Below, piece by piece: positions 10,903 through 22,323 of a stretch of DNA of 64,000 bases. This DNA is from Adiantum capillus-veneris. Taxonomy: Eukaryota; Streptophyta; Polypodiopsida; Polypodiales; Pteridaceae. The stretch is taken from assembly GCA_014529385.2 (NCBI GenBank), contig CM043971.1:85043340-85107339 (forward strand), in the 5' to 3' direction. A program made the translations under genes and the position numbers. The notes beneath the pieces were generated by a model, which did not search any database, was not told the origin of the DNA, and worked only from the letters and a program-made list of their open reading frames with translations. Numbering within the stretch: position 1 is the first letter of the stretch; each line of letters opens with the position of its first letter.

Positions 10903-11463
10903 ATGAAAAGAGGAGTGGTTCCAGATTGTGTGGGTACTGATCCCAACACCATGAACGAGAGTACAGAACTTTGCCGAGCTTGGGGCAAAGTGAAAGACCA
11001 AGAGGCCCTGATCTTCTTTGATGGAGGAGCCAAGGCCAACTTCATTTCACCAGAATTGGCGGCGCGGCTCGAGATGACTCTTGATCGGATGGGACCACTT
11101 GCGGAGGCTGTCCTAGCAGCACCCGACAGGGACGTAACCATTACACTTGTCATTGGCAAACTTCGGTTGCATTGTCGGGGGTATTTGGGGCATGAGGACT
11201 TTTTCATAATGCCTTTGGAAAGTTGTGATGTTCTCTTAGGGATTCCCTGGTACCACAAGAACAACGCTGTGGTCGATTATCGGGCGAGGAAAGCGACATT
11301 GACTACAGAGAAGGGCAGAACCATTGTACTTGACATTAAACTGAAGGGCGAGTCTGTCCCTACTGTATCAGCTTCGGTCATCTCTAAATTAATAAAATCT
11401 AGTCTGTTTGTTTACTTGATCTTTATGAAAGAACTGAGTGATAAGGATAGGACAAATATGTGA
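10903..11463 (+). pseudogene. Gypsy-1 aspartic protease
   Basis: The catalytic loop reads LIFFDGGAKANFIS, that is Asp-Gly-Gly where most retropepsins have Asp-Ser/Thr-Gly. A C-terminal flap-side motif VLLGIPWY follows. Length and position between gag and RT fit. It would mature the gag-pol polyprotein. The frame is open for 186 codons but shifted from gag, and ends with TGA at 11461-11463 before the RT. Confidence 0.85.
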
Positions 11464-12840
11464 CATGTCTAAACTTGATAAAGAGCAACCAAGATTTTCT
11501 CCACTCTCACGCCGATTGCTTCTAAGAGGGCCTACCAGGCGAGTTACCACCTACTCGTCCAGAAGATCATACCATTGATCTGATACTTGGAAGCACACCA
11601 CCGAACCGGCCACCTTACCGTGTGAGCCGAGCACAGAATGAAGAGATTATGAACCAGGTGAAAGACCTCTTGGAAAAGGGTCTTGTCCAGCCTAGTACTT
11701 CACCGTATTGCTCTCCAGTGTTGTTGGTTTTGAAGAAAGACGGATCTTGGAGAATGTGCATCGATTATAGAGCTCTCAACAAAATCACCATCAAGAACAG
11801 ATTTCTGATTCCTAGGATCAATGATATACTCGACAGATTACAGTGATCCTCGTGCTTTAGCAGGATTGATCTCAAGAGTGGATATCATCAGATCAGAATT
11901 ACGCCGAGAGACGTCAACAAGACAGCTTTTCGGACGACTTTTGGGTTATTTGAGTTTTTGGTGATGCCTTTTGGCTTAACCCTGCGACATTTAACCGGAT
12001 GATGAACAGGTTTTGTCGAGAGTACAGGCTATTTGTTGGCACTTTCTTTGACGATCTCATTGTTTTTTCCAAGAATGAGGCAGAACACAGAGATCATCTG
12101 CTTCAGGTCTTTCAAGCATTACAAGATCACAAGTTAGTGATTAATGCAAAGAAAAGTGAATTTTTCCTACCAGAGATACACTTTCTGGGACACATTGTCT
12201 CGACTCTCAGCAACGAGAGTGCAAATGGATCCGGCCAAGATAGAGACTATCCGCGATTGGCCCGATTTGAAGAATGTCCATGAAGTTAGAAGCTTCTTGG
12301 GACTGTGTTCGTACTACAGGTGGTTTATTCGAAAGTTTGCAGAGGTTGCTTCCCCTTTGCATATCTTGACACAGAAAGGAGTCCCTTTCTCGTAGGGACT
12401 CACAGAGGTGACTGCCTTTCAGACATTGAAAGAGAAATTGACTATGGGACCAGTTTTGACTTTGCCAGACTTGCAGAAGTCATTTGAAGTATATTGTGAT
12501 GCTTGTGGTCATAGTCTGGGTGCGGTCTTCATGCAAGAAGGCCATGTCATTGCTTACGAGAGCCGATTGTTCTCAAGGCCGGAAATGACAGCACAGATTT
12601 ATGAGAAAGAGCTTTTGGCGGTTATCCATGCTCTTACTCAGTGGCGGCATTACCTACTCGGAGCAGATTTTACTGTCTTTACAGACCATCAGAGTTTGTG
12701 CTACTTCTTGTCGCAGAAGCAACTATCGGAAGAGCAGATGCAGTGGGCGAACATCTTGTCACAGTTTCACTTCCAGATTGTCCATGTTCAGGGACAGAAG
12801 AATGTGGTGGCAAATGCTTTGTCTCGGAAGTCGTTGGTTC
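11464..12840 (+). pseudogene. Gypsy-1 reverse transcriptase and RNase H
   Basis: RT motifs in order: [48 protein letters not shown], and the catalytic box FFDDLIVFSK, which keeps both Asp residues. Then HFLGHIVS and the connection region. RNase H has VYCDACGHSLGAV and VFTDHQSLCYFL. Breaks: TGA at 11844-11846, a shift near 11985, another near 12210, and a stop near 12394. It lies directly after the protease as in all Ty3 elements. Confidence 0.92.
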
Positions 12841-14316
12841 TGGCTATTTCCGCGATACATCATAGGAGCTTCGAGGATATGGTCGACCAGTATGCCACAG
12901 ATACAGATTTTGTAGACGTTTTCACACGCATATGGGATGGGGAGACAGTAGTGGGATATTCCATTTGGGATGGCTACTTGATGAGAAAAACCATATTGTG
13001 CGTTACACAGCCGTTGAGGGAAAAGGTTATGACTGAATGCCACTGTCCACCTTTTACGGGTCACCGCGGCATTGCTACCACCATGAAAGGGGTAGAGAGA
13101 TACTTCTTTTGGCCGAGACTCAAAAAGGATGTGGAAGAGTTTGTGCGCAGTTGCTTAGTATGCCAGAAGGTCAAGTTTGACAGGCATAAAGCACTGGGAT
13201 TGTTACAGCCTCTACCCATACCCACCCGCCCCTAGGAAAGTATTGCAATGGACTTCATTTTTTATCTCCCGAGAACACAAAGTGGTCATGATGGTATCTG
13301 GACTGTTATTGACAGATTTAGCAAACAGGCTCATTTCATTCCAGTGAAGAAAACAGTCAAGCTGGATCACTTAGCGAGATTGTTTGTGGCCTAGATCTTC
13401 AGATTACATGGCATGCCTGAGACGATTGTCTCCGACAAGGACCCCAGATTTACGAGTTTGTTTTGGAAGGCAATGCAATTTGGGAGAACATTGGCACACG
13501 GTTGCAGTTCTCGTCATCGTTCCACCCACAGACTAACGAGCAATCTGAGATTGCAAATTCAGTGGTTTTAGATCTATTGAAGTCTTATATCTTGGATCAG
13601 AAGACTCAATGGGAAAGTACCTACCTTTGGTGGAATTTGCCTACAATAACACGATACACTCTTCGACAGGGAAGGCGCCATTTGAGATTGTTGAAGGTGT
13701 TGCGAAGGTTCCACCCTTCCTAAGCACGAAAGATAAGATTTTTGAAGCGGACGAATATACGCGAGACTTAGATACGGCTTTTGCCAAGGTTCGCGAGGCT
13801 TTGCAGAAATCTCAAGAACGACAGAAAAAGACAGCGGATCACCATCGTCGCGACTTGAAATTGAAGGAGGATGATTGGGTGCTCTTATGTTTTGAGAAGG
13901 CACGCCTGAGAAAGAAAAAGGGAAAGGAGAGGCTTTTTCCAAAGCTTAATATGCGATACTACGGACCTTTCCAGATCTCTAAAAAGATAAATGATGTCTC
14001 CTTCCGACTGAAACTGCCTGACACTTGGAGGATTCACAATGCATTTCATGCGAGTCTCTTGAAACTTTTTAAAGGTGACGTGCCTAATGATGGGGAGCCT
14101 GATGAGCAACCCGAAGTGGAAGAAAACGAGGAGATCCTTGTTCCTGAACAAATTTTGGCACATAAGGATACGAAGAATAAAGGTAAAGTCCAAAGGCGGT
14201 TCTTGGTTAAGTTCAAGAACTATCCTACATTGGATGCAAAGTGGATGGAGGAGGAGGACCTAGCAGATACTCCTCAGATTGTGAAACTTTACCTCAAGGC
14301 TTTTGGTTTAGCATAG
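12841..14316 (+). pseudogene. Gypsy-1 integrase with C-terminal chromodomain
   Basis: The zinc-binding HHCC module ends with RSCLVCQKVK; the DDE core has IAMDFIFYLP and [10 protein letters not shown]. Breaks are a TAG at 13233-13235 (Trp position in relatives), a TAG near 13394 and a shift near 13475. From 13609 the frame is open for 235 codons: VEFAYNNTIHSSTGKAPFE, the GPF/Y-type module (YYGPFQIS), then a chromodomain at about 14125-14290 with FLVKFKNYP and WMEEEDL. The chromodomain would bind modified histone H3 and steer insertion to heterochromatin. Confidence 0.92.
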
Positions 14317-14873
14317 TCTACTCCAAATGGAACCCAGAATTCAGCTTGGCCGGAGATCTAGTGCAGTGGGATGCACAAGAGGGGAGTTACTCCGTTGCTT
14401 TGTCAACAGATGCCTTGATTTTGATACTAGAGACACTGATGTCTCTTTGAGCTTCCTGGATACTGAAAGCTGACAGTATTCTGCTGTATGACTTTATGAA
14501 ACGGAATTCCTAAATATGATATTGATTTGTTATTGACTTCTTTTTAAGTGCAGGAACTGATAGACAAAATGACTGCAACATTTTGGTCCGATTGATCTCG
14601 AATAACCAATGGTTGCAATAGGGGTTAGTCAATCGGACATCGATGAGGTCCCAATTGGATCTAGATGCGATTGCTAGCTACATTGCCGATAAATCATGGT
14701 CTAAGATCCGAATGAATGTTGAATGTCATGTGATGTCCTATGATGTGACTGTCGATTGGTACATGTGCTAGATGTGTGTTCCTGGTACGTAGGTACTAAC
14801 AATCAGTGTCTGCTAAGACGGTTTATGGCCTGTCTGTTTTGTAGGCATAATCGAGGGCGATTACAATGCTTTC
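14317..14873 (+). other. Gypsy-1 3' untranslated region
   Basis: No open frame of note lies between the chromodomain and the PPT. The sequence has repeated ATGTGATG words near 14725-14750 and nothing else that I recognise. Confidence 0.6.
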
Positions 14874-14885
14874 AAGAGGGGGGTA
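14874..14885 (+). promoter_or_regulatory. Gypsy-1 polypurine tract
   Basis: AAGAGGGGGG followed by TA immediately precedes the 3' LTR. It would prime plus-strand DNA synthesis. Confidence 0.85.
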
Positions 14886-15447
14886 TGTCACAAAGTGATG
14901 ACGTGGCTGCCCGAGAGCTGAAACCCTAACTGCTGCTGAAACCCTAAATTCTGGAAACCCTCACCCTAAAACCTGCTAGAAACCCTAACCCTAATCCTAA
15001 TGGCAGTAGGGCTGAATCCCAGAATTTGCGGAGACAGGATGACGTGGCATCGTACGTTAGGATCCACTTTTTGCGGCGTGATTTACGGAAGGCTTCTTTT
15101 TCTCTACGCAAATTATCAGAGAAGCTCCAGAGAGTTTGTGAGACAGAAAAACTCTGCTTTATTTTTAGGCTTTTGATTTGAAGCTTTTGTGGATTGGGCT
15201 CCCACTCTGCAGAGCATCTGGACGCAGAGTCTGAGAGTGAGACCCAACCACTCTTGTACTTTGAACACTGATTAATATAAAAAGAAATACCGAAAGGGAC
15301 GCCAGTCTTTGGGGCCAATATCTCTAGGCACGGAACTCCGTCAGGCCAGTGCAAATCTATTGTGAATTGTGACTGTGAACTGTTTTGAAGTGGTTATTTG
15401 GTGCTGTCGCGATTGATTCTGGACTTGGAGTGTCCAAGTCTGTTACA
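14886..15447 (+). repeat. Gypsy-1 3' LTR
   Basis: It starts TGTCACAAAG like the 5' LTR and ends TTACA before the CGTAC duplication. Compared with the 5' LTR it lacks the GA run and about 50 bp around 8982-9030, and it has TGACGTGGC at 14899-14907 and the R/U5 motif at 15281-15303 with one substitution. Confidence 0.92.
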
Positions 15448-15740
15448 CGTACCAAACGTCGAGAAGCAATCCGTGATTGCTAGAAGTACCTCCCTCTGAA
15501 GTCGGGCTCTGGTCTCTCTACACTCCTCATCATACCAGCTATTTTGGGGTGTGCTCCCAGAACGTTGTCGCTGCTCAGGCTCAGTGTATGGGTATGCCTC
15601 TGCTGCTGTATCCTGTAGTGGCTCTGTCAATATATAAGTGAGCTCCCCTAAAGGTCTTCCTGGATCCTCTGTGCATAAGTGTCTTTAGATACCATCTATG
15701 TAGAGAGAATCGGTCTCTGAAGTAAAACTGTATCGGTTAT
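15448..15740 (-). mobile_element. LINE-B, linker segment between endonuclease and RT
   Basis: This 293-bp piece of LINE-B is trapped between gypsy-1 and copia-1. The minus strand encodes TPQNSWYDEECRETRARLQ, the Trp-x-Asp-x2-Cys type segment found between the endonuclease and RT in several LINE clades, with a stop upstream in the same frame. It carries the CGTAC duplication at its left edge and GTTAT at its right edge. Confidence 0.75.
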
Positions 15741-16021
15741 TGTGGGGGAGCAGGAGAGAGAGCCCACTTGCTATCCTATGCAATGAGAGTGAAGGAGAAG
15801 AGGAGAGAGGCGCTGAAGAAGCACACGCAGAGAAGAACGTGAGAGAGAGAGAGAACGCTCGTCAGAATCTGGGAGAAGTCACGCTAGCACCAATTTGGGC
15901 TTGACCTTTGAGTATATAAGTAAGTGACTAGGGGGCCATTCACACTTGGGCCCCCTCACTTATAAGTCTTTTAACTTATAAGTTAATAAGTACAAGGCAC
16001 TTAGGCCTTTATTCCCTAACA
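15741..16021 (-). repeat. Copia-1 3' LTR
   Basis: 281 bp, TGTGGGGG at one end and CTAACA at the other. It contains a GA run and an inverted pair around CTTATAAGTCTTTTAACTTATAAG near 15959-15982. Confidence 0.95.
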
Positions 16022-16037
16022 ACCTCCCACCTAAAGG
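16022..16037 (-). promoter_or_regulatory. Copia-1 polypurine tract
   Basis: The minus strand reads CCTTTAGGTGGGAGGT immediately before the 3' LTR, a typical copia PPT. Confidence 0.85.
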
Positions 16038-16100
16038 CAATGTACCTTGGGAGATCAAAGAATCAACTAACTATGATACATCGGCTGATCATGCACTTAC

Positions 16101-19100
16101 TCATCCAACACCCATCATCTGTCGGCAATATGCAAACCGCTCTGCTGGAAGACTCTTGGTCAAAAGATCTGCAGGATTGTCATCTGTGTGCACCTTGACA
16201 AGTGTAATGCTCTTGTCATCAAGCACACTCCTGATAAAATGATACTTCACCTCTATGTGCTTTGTCTTGGCATGAAAAACAGGATTCCTTGCAAGCATAA
16301 TAGCACTCTGACTATCACAGTGTAGCACAGGAACCGGTGACTTAATGCCAAGCTCTTCTACCAAACGCATGAGCCACAAAGCTTCTTTGCATGCCTCAGT
16401 GGCAGCCACATACTCAGCCTCAGTGGTAGACAAAGCAACACATTTTTGCAGTCTAGAGATCCAAGAAACTGCACCTCCTATGAATGTAAACACATATCCA
16501 GAGGTAGACTTCCTGCAATCTGGATGTCCAGCAAAATCTGCATCTGTAAAGCCATGCACAGATGTCTCACTCTTCCCAAAACAAATGCACAAGTCTTTAG
16601 TGCCTTTCAAGTATCTCAAGATACACTTCACTGCTTCCCAATGCTTTTTGCCAGGATTGCTCATGTACCTGCTTACCACTCCCACCGCAAATGCAATGTC
16701 CGGACGTGTAGCAACCATAGCATACATCAAACTGCCAACGGCTGATGCATAAGGAATCTTGGCCATTTCAGCCCGCATATCATCTGTGTTTGGGCAGTCA
16801 TGTGCAGTCAGTTTTACATATGGAGGCAGCGGAGTACCAAGTGCCTTTCCCCCATCCATATGAAAACGATGTAGCACCTTATTAACATAATCTCGTTGAG
16901 ATAGATACAGACGCCTGTTGGGTCTATCTCGAGAGATACGCATGCCCAAAATATGATTAGCATCACCAAGATCCTTCATGTCAAAGCGATTCTTTAAGCT
17001 TTGCTGTAGTGCATTCAACTCCGTGACATTTTTACCCGCAATAAGCATGTCATCAACATACAAAATCAACAATAGAAGAGATCCATCACTTGCCGTTTTG
17101 ATATACAAACAGTGATCAGAATTACTTCTTTTGTATCCTTGAGACCTCATGAATGTATCAAACTTGTGATACCATGCACGGAGAGACTGTTTCAAACCAT
17201 ACAAGCTTTTCAAGAGTCTACATACTTTCTTCTCTTGCCCCTTCGACACAAAACCTTCTGGCTGCATCATATAGATCATCTCAAGCAAATCGCCATGCAA
17301 AAACGCTGTTTTGACATCCATTTGCTTTAACTCCATATCTTCAGAAGCAACCAGGCCTAAAACAAGACGTAATGTGGCAAGCTTTACAACAGGAGAAAAA
17401 TCTCATCAAAATCCACACCATGCTTTTGCTTGTACCCTTTAGCAACCAAACGTGCCTTGTACTTAGAAGAAGCATCAGATGTGACCTTGGTCTTGTAAAC
17501 CCATTTACATGGCAGAGCCTTATGCCCTTTAGGCAAATCAACCAAGTCCCATGTATGGTTTTTCTCCAAAGACTGCATTTCCGAAACCATTGCTTTGAAC
17601 CATTTCTTACTGTCTTCCCGTTGCATAGCCTCTTTATAGCAAGACGGCTCGCCACAATCAGTAAGCATGACATAGTCCAAAGACGGTTCATATCTATCGG
17701 GGGGCCTTGTCACCCGAGTAGACCTACGCACCCAATGATCCATAACAGGTGGATTTTCAGCCTGTAAACCATCAAAAACAGCAGGCTGTTCAGCCGGTTG
17801 CATCGCAACAACGGGCGGTCTAGGAGCATCAACCTGTTCCCCTACCTGTGGTGCATCAATGGCAACTTGTTGGGGCTGATTTTCAGCAGCTAATGGCTGA
17901 TTTTCAGCACCATTTTCAGCATGTAAAGGCTGCTGAACATTGGGCCTTCTTGGCTGTCCATATGTAACATCTTCACGAAAAACAACCCGGCGCACTTCCT
18001 CGACCTTTGTGGGCTGTTTGTGCATGCAATTCTCATTGAAGATGACATCATTGCTGCGTATGATTTTCCGTAATGCGGGATCCCATAATCTATACCCCAT
18101 TTCACCATCCTCACCATATCCTAGGAAAATGCATTTATGAGACTTTGGTTCTAGTTTGGTGCGCAGTTCACTCCGGATGTGAACATAGGCCTCACAACCA
18201 AACACTCTTAAATATGCATATGAGGGTGGCTTGCCAGACCACACCTCCTCAGGCACCTTTCCACCCAAAGCCTTGCTAGGTGAGCGATTAATCAAGTGAA
18301 TAGCTGTTTGCACAGCTTCTGCCCAAAAAACCATGAGGTAATGCAGCATGTGAGAGCATACTCCGAACTTTCTCTTGGATAGTCCGGTTCAATCTCTCTG
18401 CAACTCCATTCTGAGAGGGATTAAAAGGAGCCGTGAGCTCTCTTTTAATACCTTTAGTAGCACAAAAGTCAATAAATGCTTTTGATACATACTCCCCCCC
18501 ATTGTCTGAGCGCAAAGACCTAAGCTTCTTGTCAGTTTGATTCTCAACAAACGCAAGAAACTTCTTGAAAGTATCCAAAACATCGCTTTTAGCACGTATT
18601 GGATACACCCACACCTTACGTGTAGCATCATCGATAAACGAGACAAAATATTTCTTTCCCCCTAAGGACAACTGTGGCATTTCACATACATCGGAATGCA
18701 CTAAGTCTAACCTGTCAGACCTCAAAGAAATAGACCTTTTGTGCGGTGTTTGACTGTGCTTACCATAAATACAGTGCTCACAATGAGAAAAATCAGCATA
18801 CCTCAAACACGGCAAATAACCACAACGAGACAGAGTTTCCATTCCTCTTTTACTCATGTGTCCCAACCGGCCATGCCACAAAGAAACACTTGGCTGCTCG
18901 GTTACGGCGACAACATGGTCACGCACACTAGATACATGCAAAGGATACAAAGTGTCCGATTTACAACCCTTGGCTACAATCCGAGCCCCTTTACAAATTT
19001 TCCACTTGCTATCACCAAAAGTGGTGTGATAGCCTGCATCATCTAACTGCCCTGTACTAATCAAACTTTTCTTGAGTTGTGGCACATGGCGCACTTTGTG

Positions 19101-20201
19101 CAAAACAAAAGTCATACCATCAGCAAAGGAAAACTGGACACTGCCAATACTTGCAATGTCACATGCATAGTTATCTCCCAAATAAACAGTGCCCTGCACC
19201 TCACCTGAGTACTGTGTAAACCAATCCCTATGAGGTGTTACATGAAAGGAGGCACCTGAATCAAGAATCCAAGTATGCATGTCCACATCAGAACCCATAG
19301 CAAGGGTATGTGCATCCACAGAAGAGGCATTGAGTACATCAGTGCTGCTGTCACTGTCACAACTACTAGCAACATTGATTTCCTCAATCAACACAGTGCT
19401 CTTCTTGGCATTTCCCTTGTCCTTTGCATCAGTTTCAGCACCCTTGTTCTTCTCTTTCTTCCACTCATAGCATTCCCGTTTATAATGCCCTTTCTTTCCA
19501 CAATGATGACACACAACATCTTTCCTACGAGATTTGCTGCGTGCCCTGTCCTTACTGTCAGATTTCTCCCTCTGTTGAGACCTGCCTCTCAAGTGCAATG
19601 CATTAGAAGACCCACCTGTGGTGTTCTTCCTGTTCATCTCTTCCATCAAGAGAGAACTCTCTACATCTGCATACTTAAGTGACGCACTTGAGTTACTAAG
19701 AGCTGTCCGGAATACATCCCAACTCTCGGGCAATGTGCATAGCAGAAAAGTGGCTTTGAACTCCTCATCAATCGTGAATTTCAGCTCTGTCAGTTGGCTG
19801 AAAATAGAATTGAATTCATTGAGGTGCACTGACATGTGCGTGCCCTCCTTCATGCGGAGATCCATAAGCTTCTTAAGCCAATACACTTTACTGGCAGCAC
19901 TCTGCTGTGCATACAACTCGTCTAAACGCTTCCACATGCCCCATGCTGTCTGCTCATTCTCTACATTGAAGAGTAAATTGTCAGACACCGAAAGCATGAT
20001 CGTGGAGCGAGCCAACTCGTCCACTTCTTCCCATTCTTCAACCTCCATATCAACCGGTTTCACACCCTGTAACTTAATAGGTTTCGCCTGTTTTTTTTGC
20101 AACATCACATTATAACATTGCTTCTTCCATATAGCAAAGTTATGGGCACCTTCAAGCTTGCGAATGTGCAACAAATTGCCACTTTCACTGCTAGAAGCCA
20201 T
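16101..20201 (-). pseudogene. Copia-1 gag-pol polyprotein
   Basis: From ATG 20201 (MASSSESGN) to the stop at 16101, 4101 nt, 1366 codons. Domains in order: UBN2-type gag; zinc knuckle CHHCGKKGHYKREC; protease WILDSGASFHV; GAG-pre-integrase with WHGRLGH and CEHCIYGK; integrase core with HSDVCEMP, RSDNGGEY and NGVAERLNR; RT with KQMDVKTAFLHGDL and YVDDML; RNase H with TDADFAGHPDCRKSTSGY. An upstream in-frame ATG (20246) lies inside a hairpin and is less likely. Two indels break it: one extra A in the run 18325-18330, one missing A in 17396-17400. They cancel, so the outer parts share a frame. Real mutations or sequencing errors are both possible. Confidence 0.95.
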
Positions 20202-20205
20202 TCTG

Positions 20206-20264
20206 AGTGATTGCAAACACTGAAACCCTGAAAACACTGAAAACACTCAGTGTTTGCAATCACT
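20206..20264 (-). promoter_or_regulatory. 18-bp perfect hairpin upstream of copia-1 gag ATG
   Basis: The arms 20206-20223 and 20247-20264 are perfect inverted repeats (AGTGATTGCAAACACTGA and its complement) with a 23-nt loop. On the RNA the stem ends four bases before the gag ATG at 20201. The loop contains repeats of CAGTGTTTTCAG. A role in start selection or RNA packaging is inference. Confidence 0.85.
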
Positions 20265-20785
20265 GAAACCCTGTTTTGCCGACCTAAACACGCCCAAATG
20301 TGCGCAATCGGGCAAAAAACAGCTTGCTGTTACAGAAAAACAGCGAGCAAATTTCACGCGAAATCACCCCAAAACGGCGTACATTCACTGCCAGACCCTT
20401 ACCAAAGGTTTCCACAAGGTGTATACATCATTTGCTTGCTGAAATTCCCTGTTTTAGGGCAAAAATCAGACCTGTAAACACCTGTTTTGCTGAATTTTCA
20501 GAACCTCGTTGGTGGAAACACCTGTAAGATTGACCTGTGAGACTTGCCCTAATGAAATTGCATCAAATTGACCCCGAAATTGGTCAATTTCAGCAGAAAT
20601 AGGCTGCTGTTCGCCAGTTTTTGAAACCCTAATTTTGGGGAAACTGTCACCGGAGGTCGATTCTACACGGTGAGAGGATCCCTTCGCGACAGAGTTGATC
20701 GAAAACGGTTGAATATCCTTCCCGCAGCGAGCAAAAACAAAATTCTGATCTGTGTTGCGAAGATGGCTCTCTTGGAAACCCTAAA
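20265..20785 (-). other. Copia-1 5' leader
   Basis: About 520 bp between PBS and hairpin without a convincing gene on the element strand. It contains repeated CACCTG and CTGTTTT words. Such leaders normally carry packaging and dimerisation signals, which cannot be read from one sequence. Confidence 0.6.
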
Positions 20786-20797
20786 GCTCTGATACCA
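20786..20797 (-). promoter_or_regulatory. Copia-1 primer binding site
   Basis: The minus strand reads TGGTATCAGAGC, the initiator tRNA-Met complement, with no gap to the 5' LTR. Confidence 0.93.
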
Positions 20798-21080
20798 TGT
20801 TTGGGGGAGCAGGAGAGAGAGCCCACTTGCTATCCTATGCAATGAGAGTGAAGGAGAAGAGGAGAGAGGCGCTGAAGAAGCACACGCAGAGAAGAACGTG
20901 AGAGAGAGAGAGAACGCTCGTCAGAATCTGGGAGAAGTCACGCTAGCACCAATTTGGGCTTGACCTTTGAGTATATGAGTAAGTGACTACGGGGCCATTC
21001 ACACTTGGGCCCCCTCACTTATAAGTCTTTTAACTTATAAGTTAATAAGTACAAGGCACTTAGGCCTTTATTCCCTAACA
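20798..21080 (-). repeat. Copia-1 5' LTR
   Basis: 283 bp. Differs from the 3' LTR by TGTTTGGGGG for TGTGGGGG, one A/G change in the TATATAAG/TATATGAG word and one base near ACTAC/ACTAG. Confidence 0.95.
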
Positions 21081-21720
21081 GTTATGCGTAGGTGTTTGTG
21101 CTTGTCGAGCTGTGTTGAACTGGAATGAGACAGTAAACGTGAGGAGAGCATGATCTACTGTTGCCCCAATAGGCCTGGGCCCGACTGCAAAGTCCTGAAT
21201 AGAGGGTATGAAACTGGGCTGAGCCAAAACAGAATCCATTGTGTTGGCCCCATGTCTATGAGGAAAATAAGTGAACCCACTCGACGCTGGAAATCTCTAG
21301 AGGCCATTCAAGATGGCCAGTCCATGTGCAGTCCCCAAATCTGTCAGATATCCCCCATATCGAGTGTGCTCTTCATTCTGCGAACGCCTGGCCAATCCCA
21401 TATCACTGATATCCAATTCTCTCAACATTTCCTCTGAGGTCTCGTAGAAAGGTGTCTAAGATTGGCCCATCCTGGCATTGAAGTCTCCCAAAAGAACGAC
21501 ACCTCCATCCCTAGAGAACTCCCATATGTCCTCATCCAACCAATATCATGTAGGGTGACTCCCCCTTGGGCGATGCATAATGAGATGTGCTGGGGGCAAA
21601 ATAGCATCTTGCAATGTAGAGTCGCCTCCCTGTCTCCGCTCTTCAGTGACCGATGTAATACTTTCTCGGACAACGCCCAATGCCGGGCATCCTCAGGCAT
21701 GGATGATGATGATGACGACG
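21081..21720 (-). pseudogene. LINE-B EEP endonuclease
   Basis: The minus strand gives VVLLGDFNARMG (catalytic Asn/Asp motif), AHGLAILNGL, FTYFPHRHGANTMDSVLAQP and DHALLTF, the GDFN, (S/T)xxxDxVL and DH motifs of the LINE endonuclease in order. A TAG follows the first motif and frames shift more than once. It is the upstream part of LINE-B; copia-1 separates it from the linker at 15448-15740. The N-terminal edge is not clear and is set where similarity to endonuclease stops being visible. Confidence 0.75.
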
Positions 21721-21869
21721 ATGATTTCAGTATGACGATTTTAGTCTTTTAGTTTACTTCATTTTAATTTTGTACCCAGACATTGGATTAGATCCATAAG
21801 GATTGTATCAGTTTGGTCTCATAGGTCATTTTGGCCTTTTGAAGACGTTTAATATAACATTTCATCTCA

Positions 21870-21871
<2 letters not shown>

Positions 21872-21919
<48 letters not shown>
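21872..21919. repeat. (TC)n microsatellite
   Basis: About 24 perfect TC units. Confidence 0.98.
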
Positions 21920-21924
<5 letters not shown>

Positions 21925-22315
21925 TTACTCAGTATATAATGCACTTTATTCAGTCGTGTCCAAGTGAATGCATCTGAGAGTCATGCAATTGTGAATTGTA
22001 TTGCATCTTGAAGCATGAACTTTGGATAACTTTAATTCTAGTGCATCAAAAGTTCCGGCTTGGATGAGATGACTACACAAATGGTGAACTTGGTGCATTA
22101 AAGTTTTGAAAGGATGAGACGACTATCAAGAGTTTTGAGAAGGATGGGATGACCAGATAGATCAATGTTCAGTGTGAACTATGTGAAACTGGATTTTGTG
22201 AGGATGCATGTTTAGAGAATGTACTATTCCGAGGGGATGGTCATTGGCATGTCTACATGAAGTCAATGTCTACTCGAGAATTGGAAATGTAATTGGGGGT
22301 GATTACTCTTCTCTA
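21920..22315 (+). other. Probable 3' internal region of a gypsy element
   Basis: No protein is readable. It ends in a PPT-like AAGGGGAGG (22315-22323) that directly precedes an LTR start, so it is best read as the tail of a degraded element. GGATGAGA/GGATGGGATGAC words recur at 22060-22155. Confidence 0.4.
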
Positions 22316-22323
22316 AGGGGAGG

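Larger units (their letters stand above)
8607..15447 (+). mobile_element. Ty3/gypsy chromovirus (gypsy-1), complete but decayed
   Basis: Both ends are defined: TGTCAC at 8607 and TTACA at 15447, flanked by CGTAC at 8602-8606 and 15448-15452 as a 5-bp target-site duplication. The order is LTR, PBS, gag, protease, RT, RNase H, integrase, chromodomain, PPT, LTR, which is the Ty3 order. The chromodomain places it among chromoviruses, which use this domain to target chromatin. It is inserted in LINE-B between its RT and upstream linker. LTR length differs (666 and 562 bp) and all genes carry stops or shifts, so it is old and inactive. Confidence 0.95.
15741..21080 (-). mobile_element. Ty1/copia retrotransposon copia-1, nearly intact
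   Basis: The ends are precise: LTRs at 15741-16021 and 20798-21080, flanked by the 5-bp duplication GTTAT at 15736-15740 and 21081-21085. The LTRs differ by two substitutions and one 2-bp indel, so the insertion is recent. PBS, PPT and one long gag-pol frame are present. The order protease, integrase, RT, RNase H identifies Ty1/copia. It lies within LINE-B. Only two single-base indels, both in homopolymers, break the polyprotein. Confidence 0.97.
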
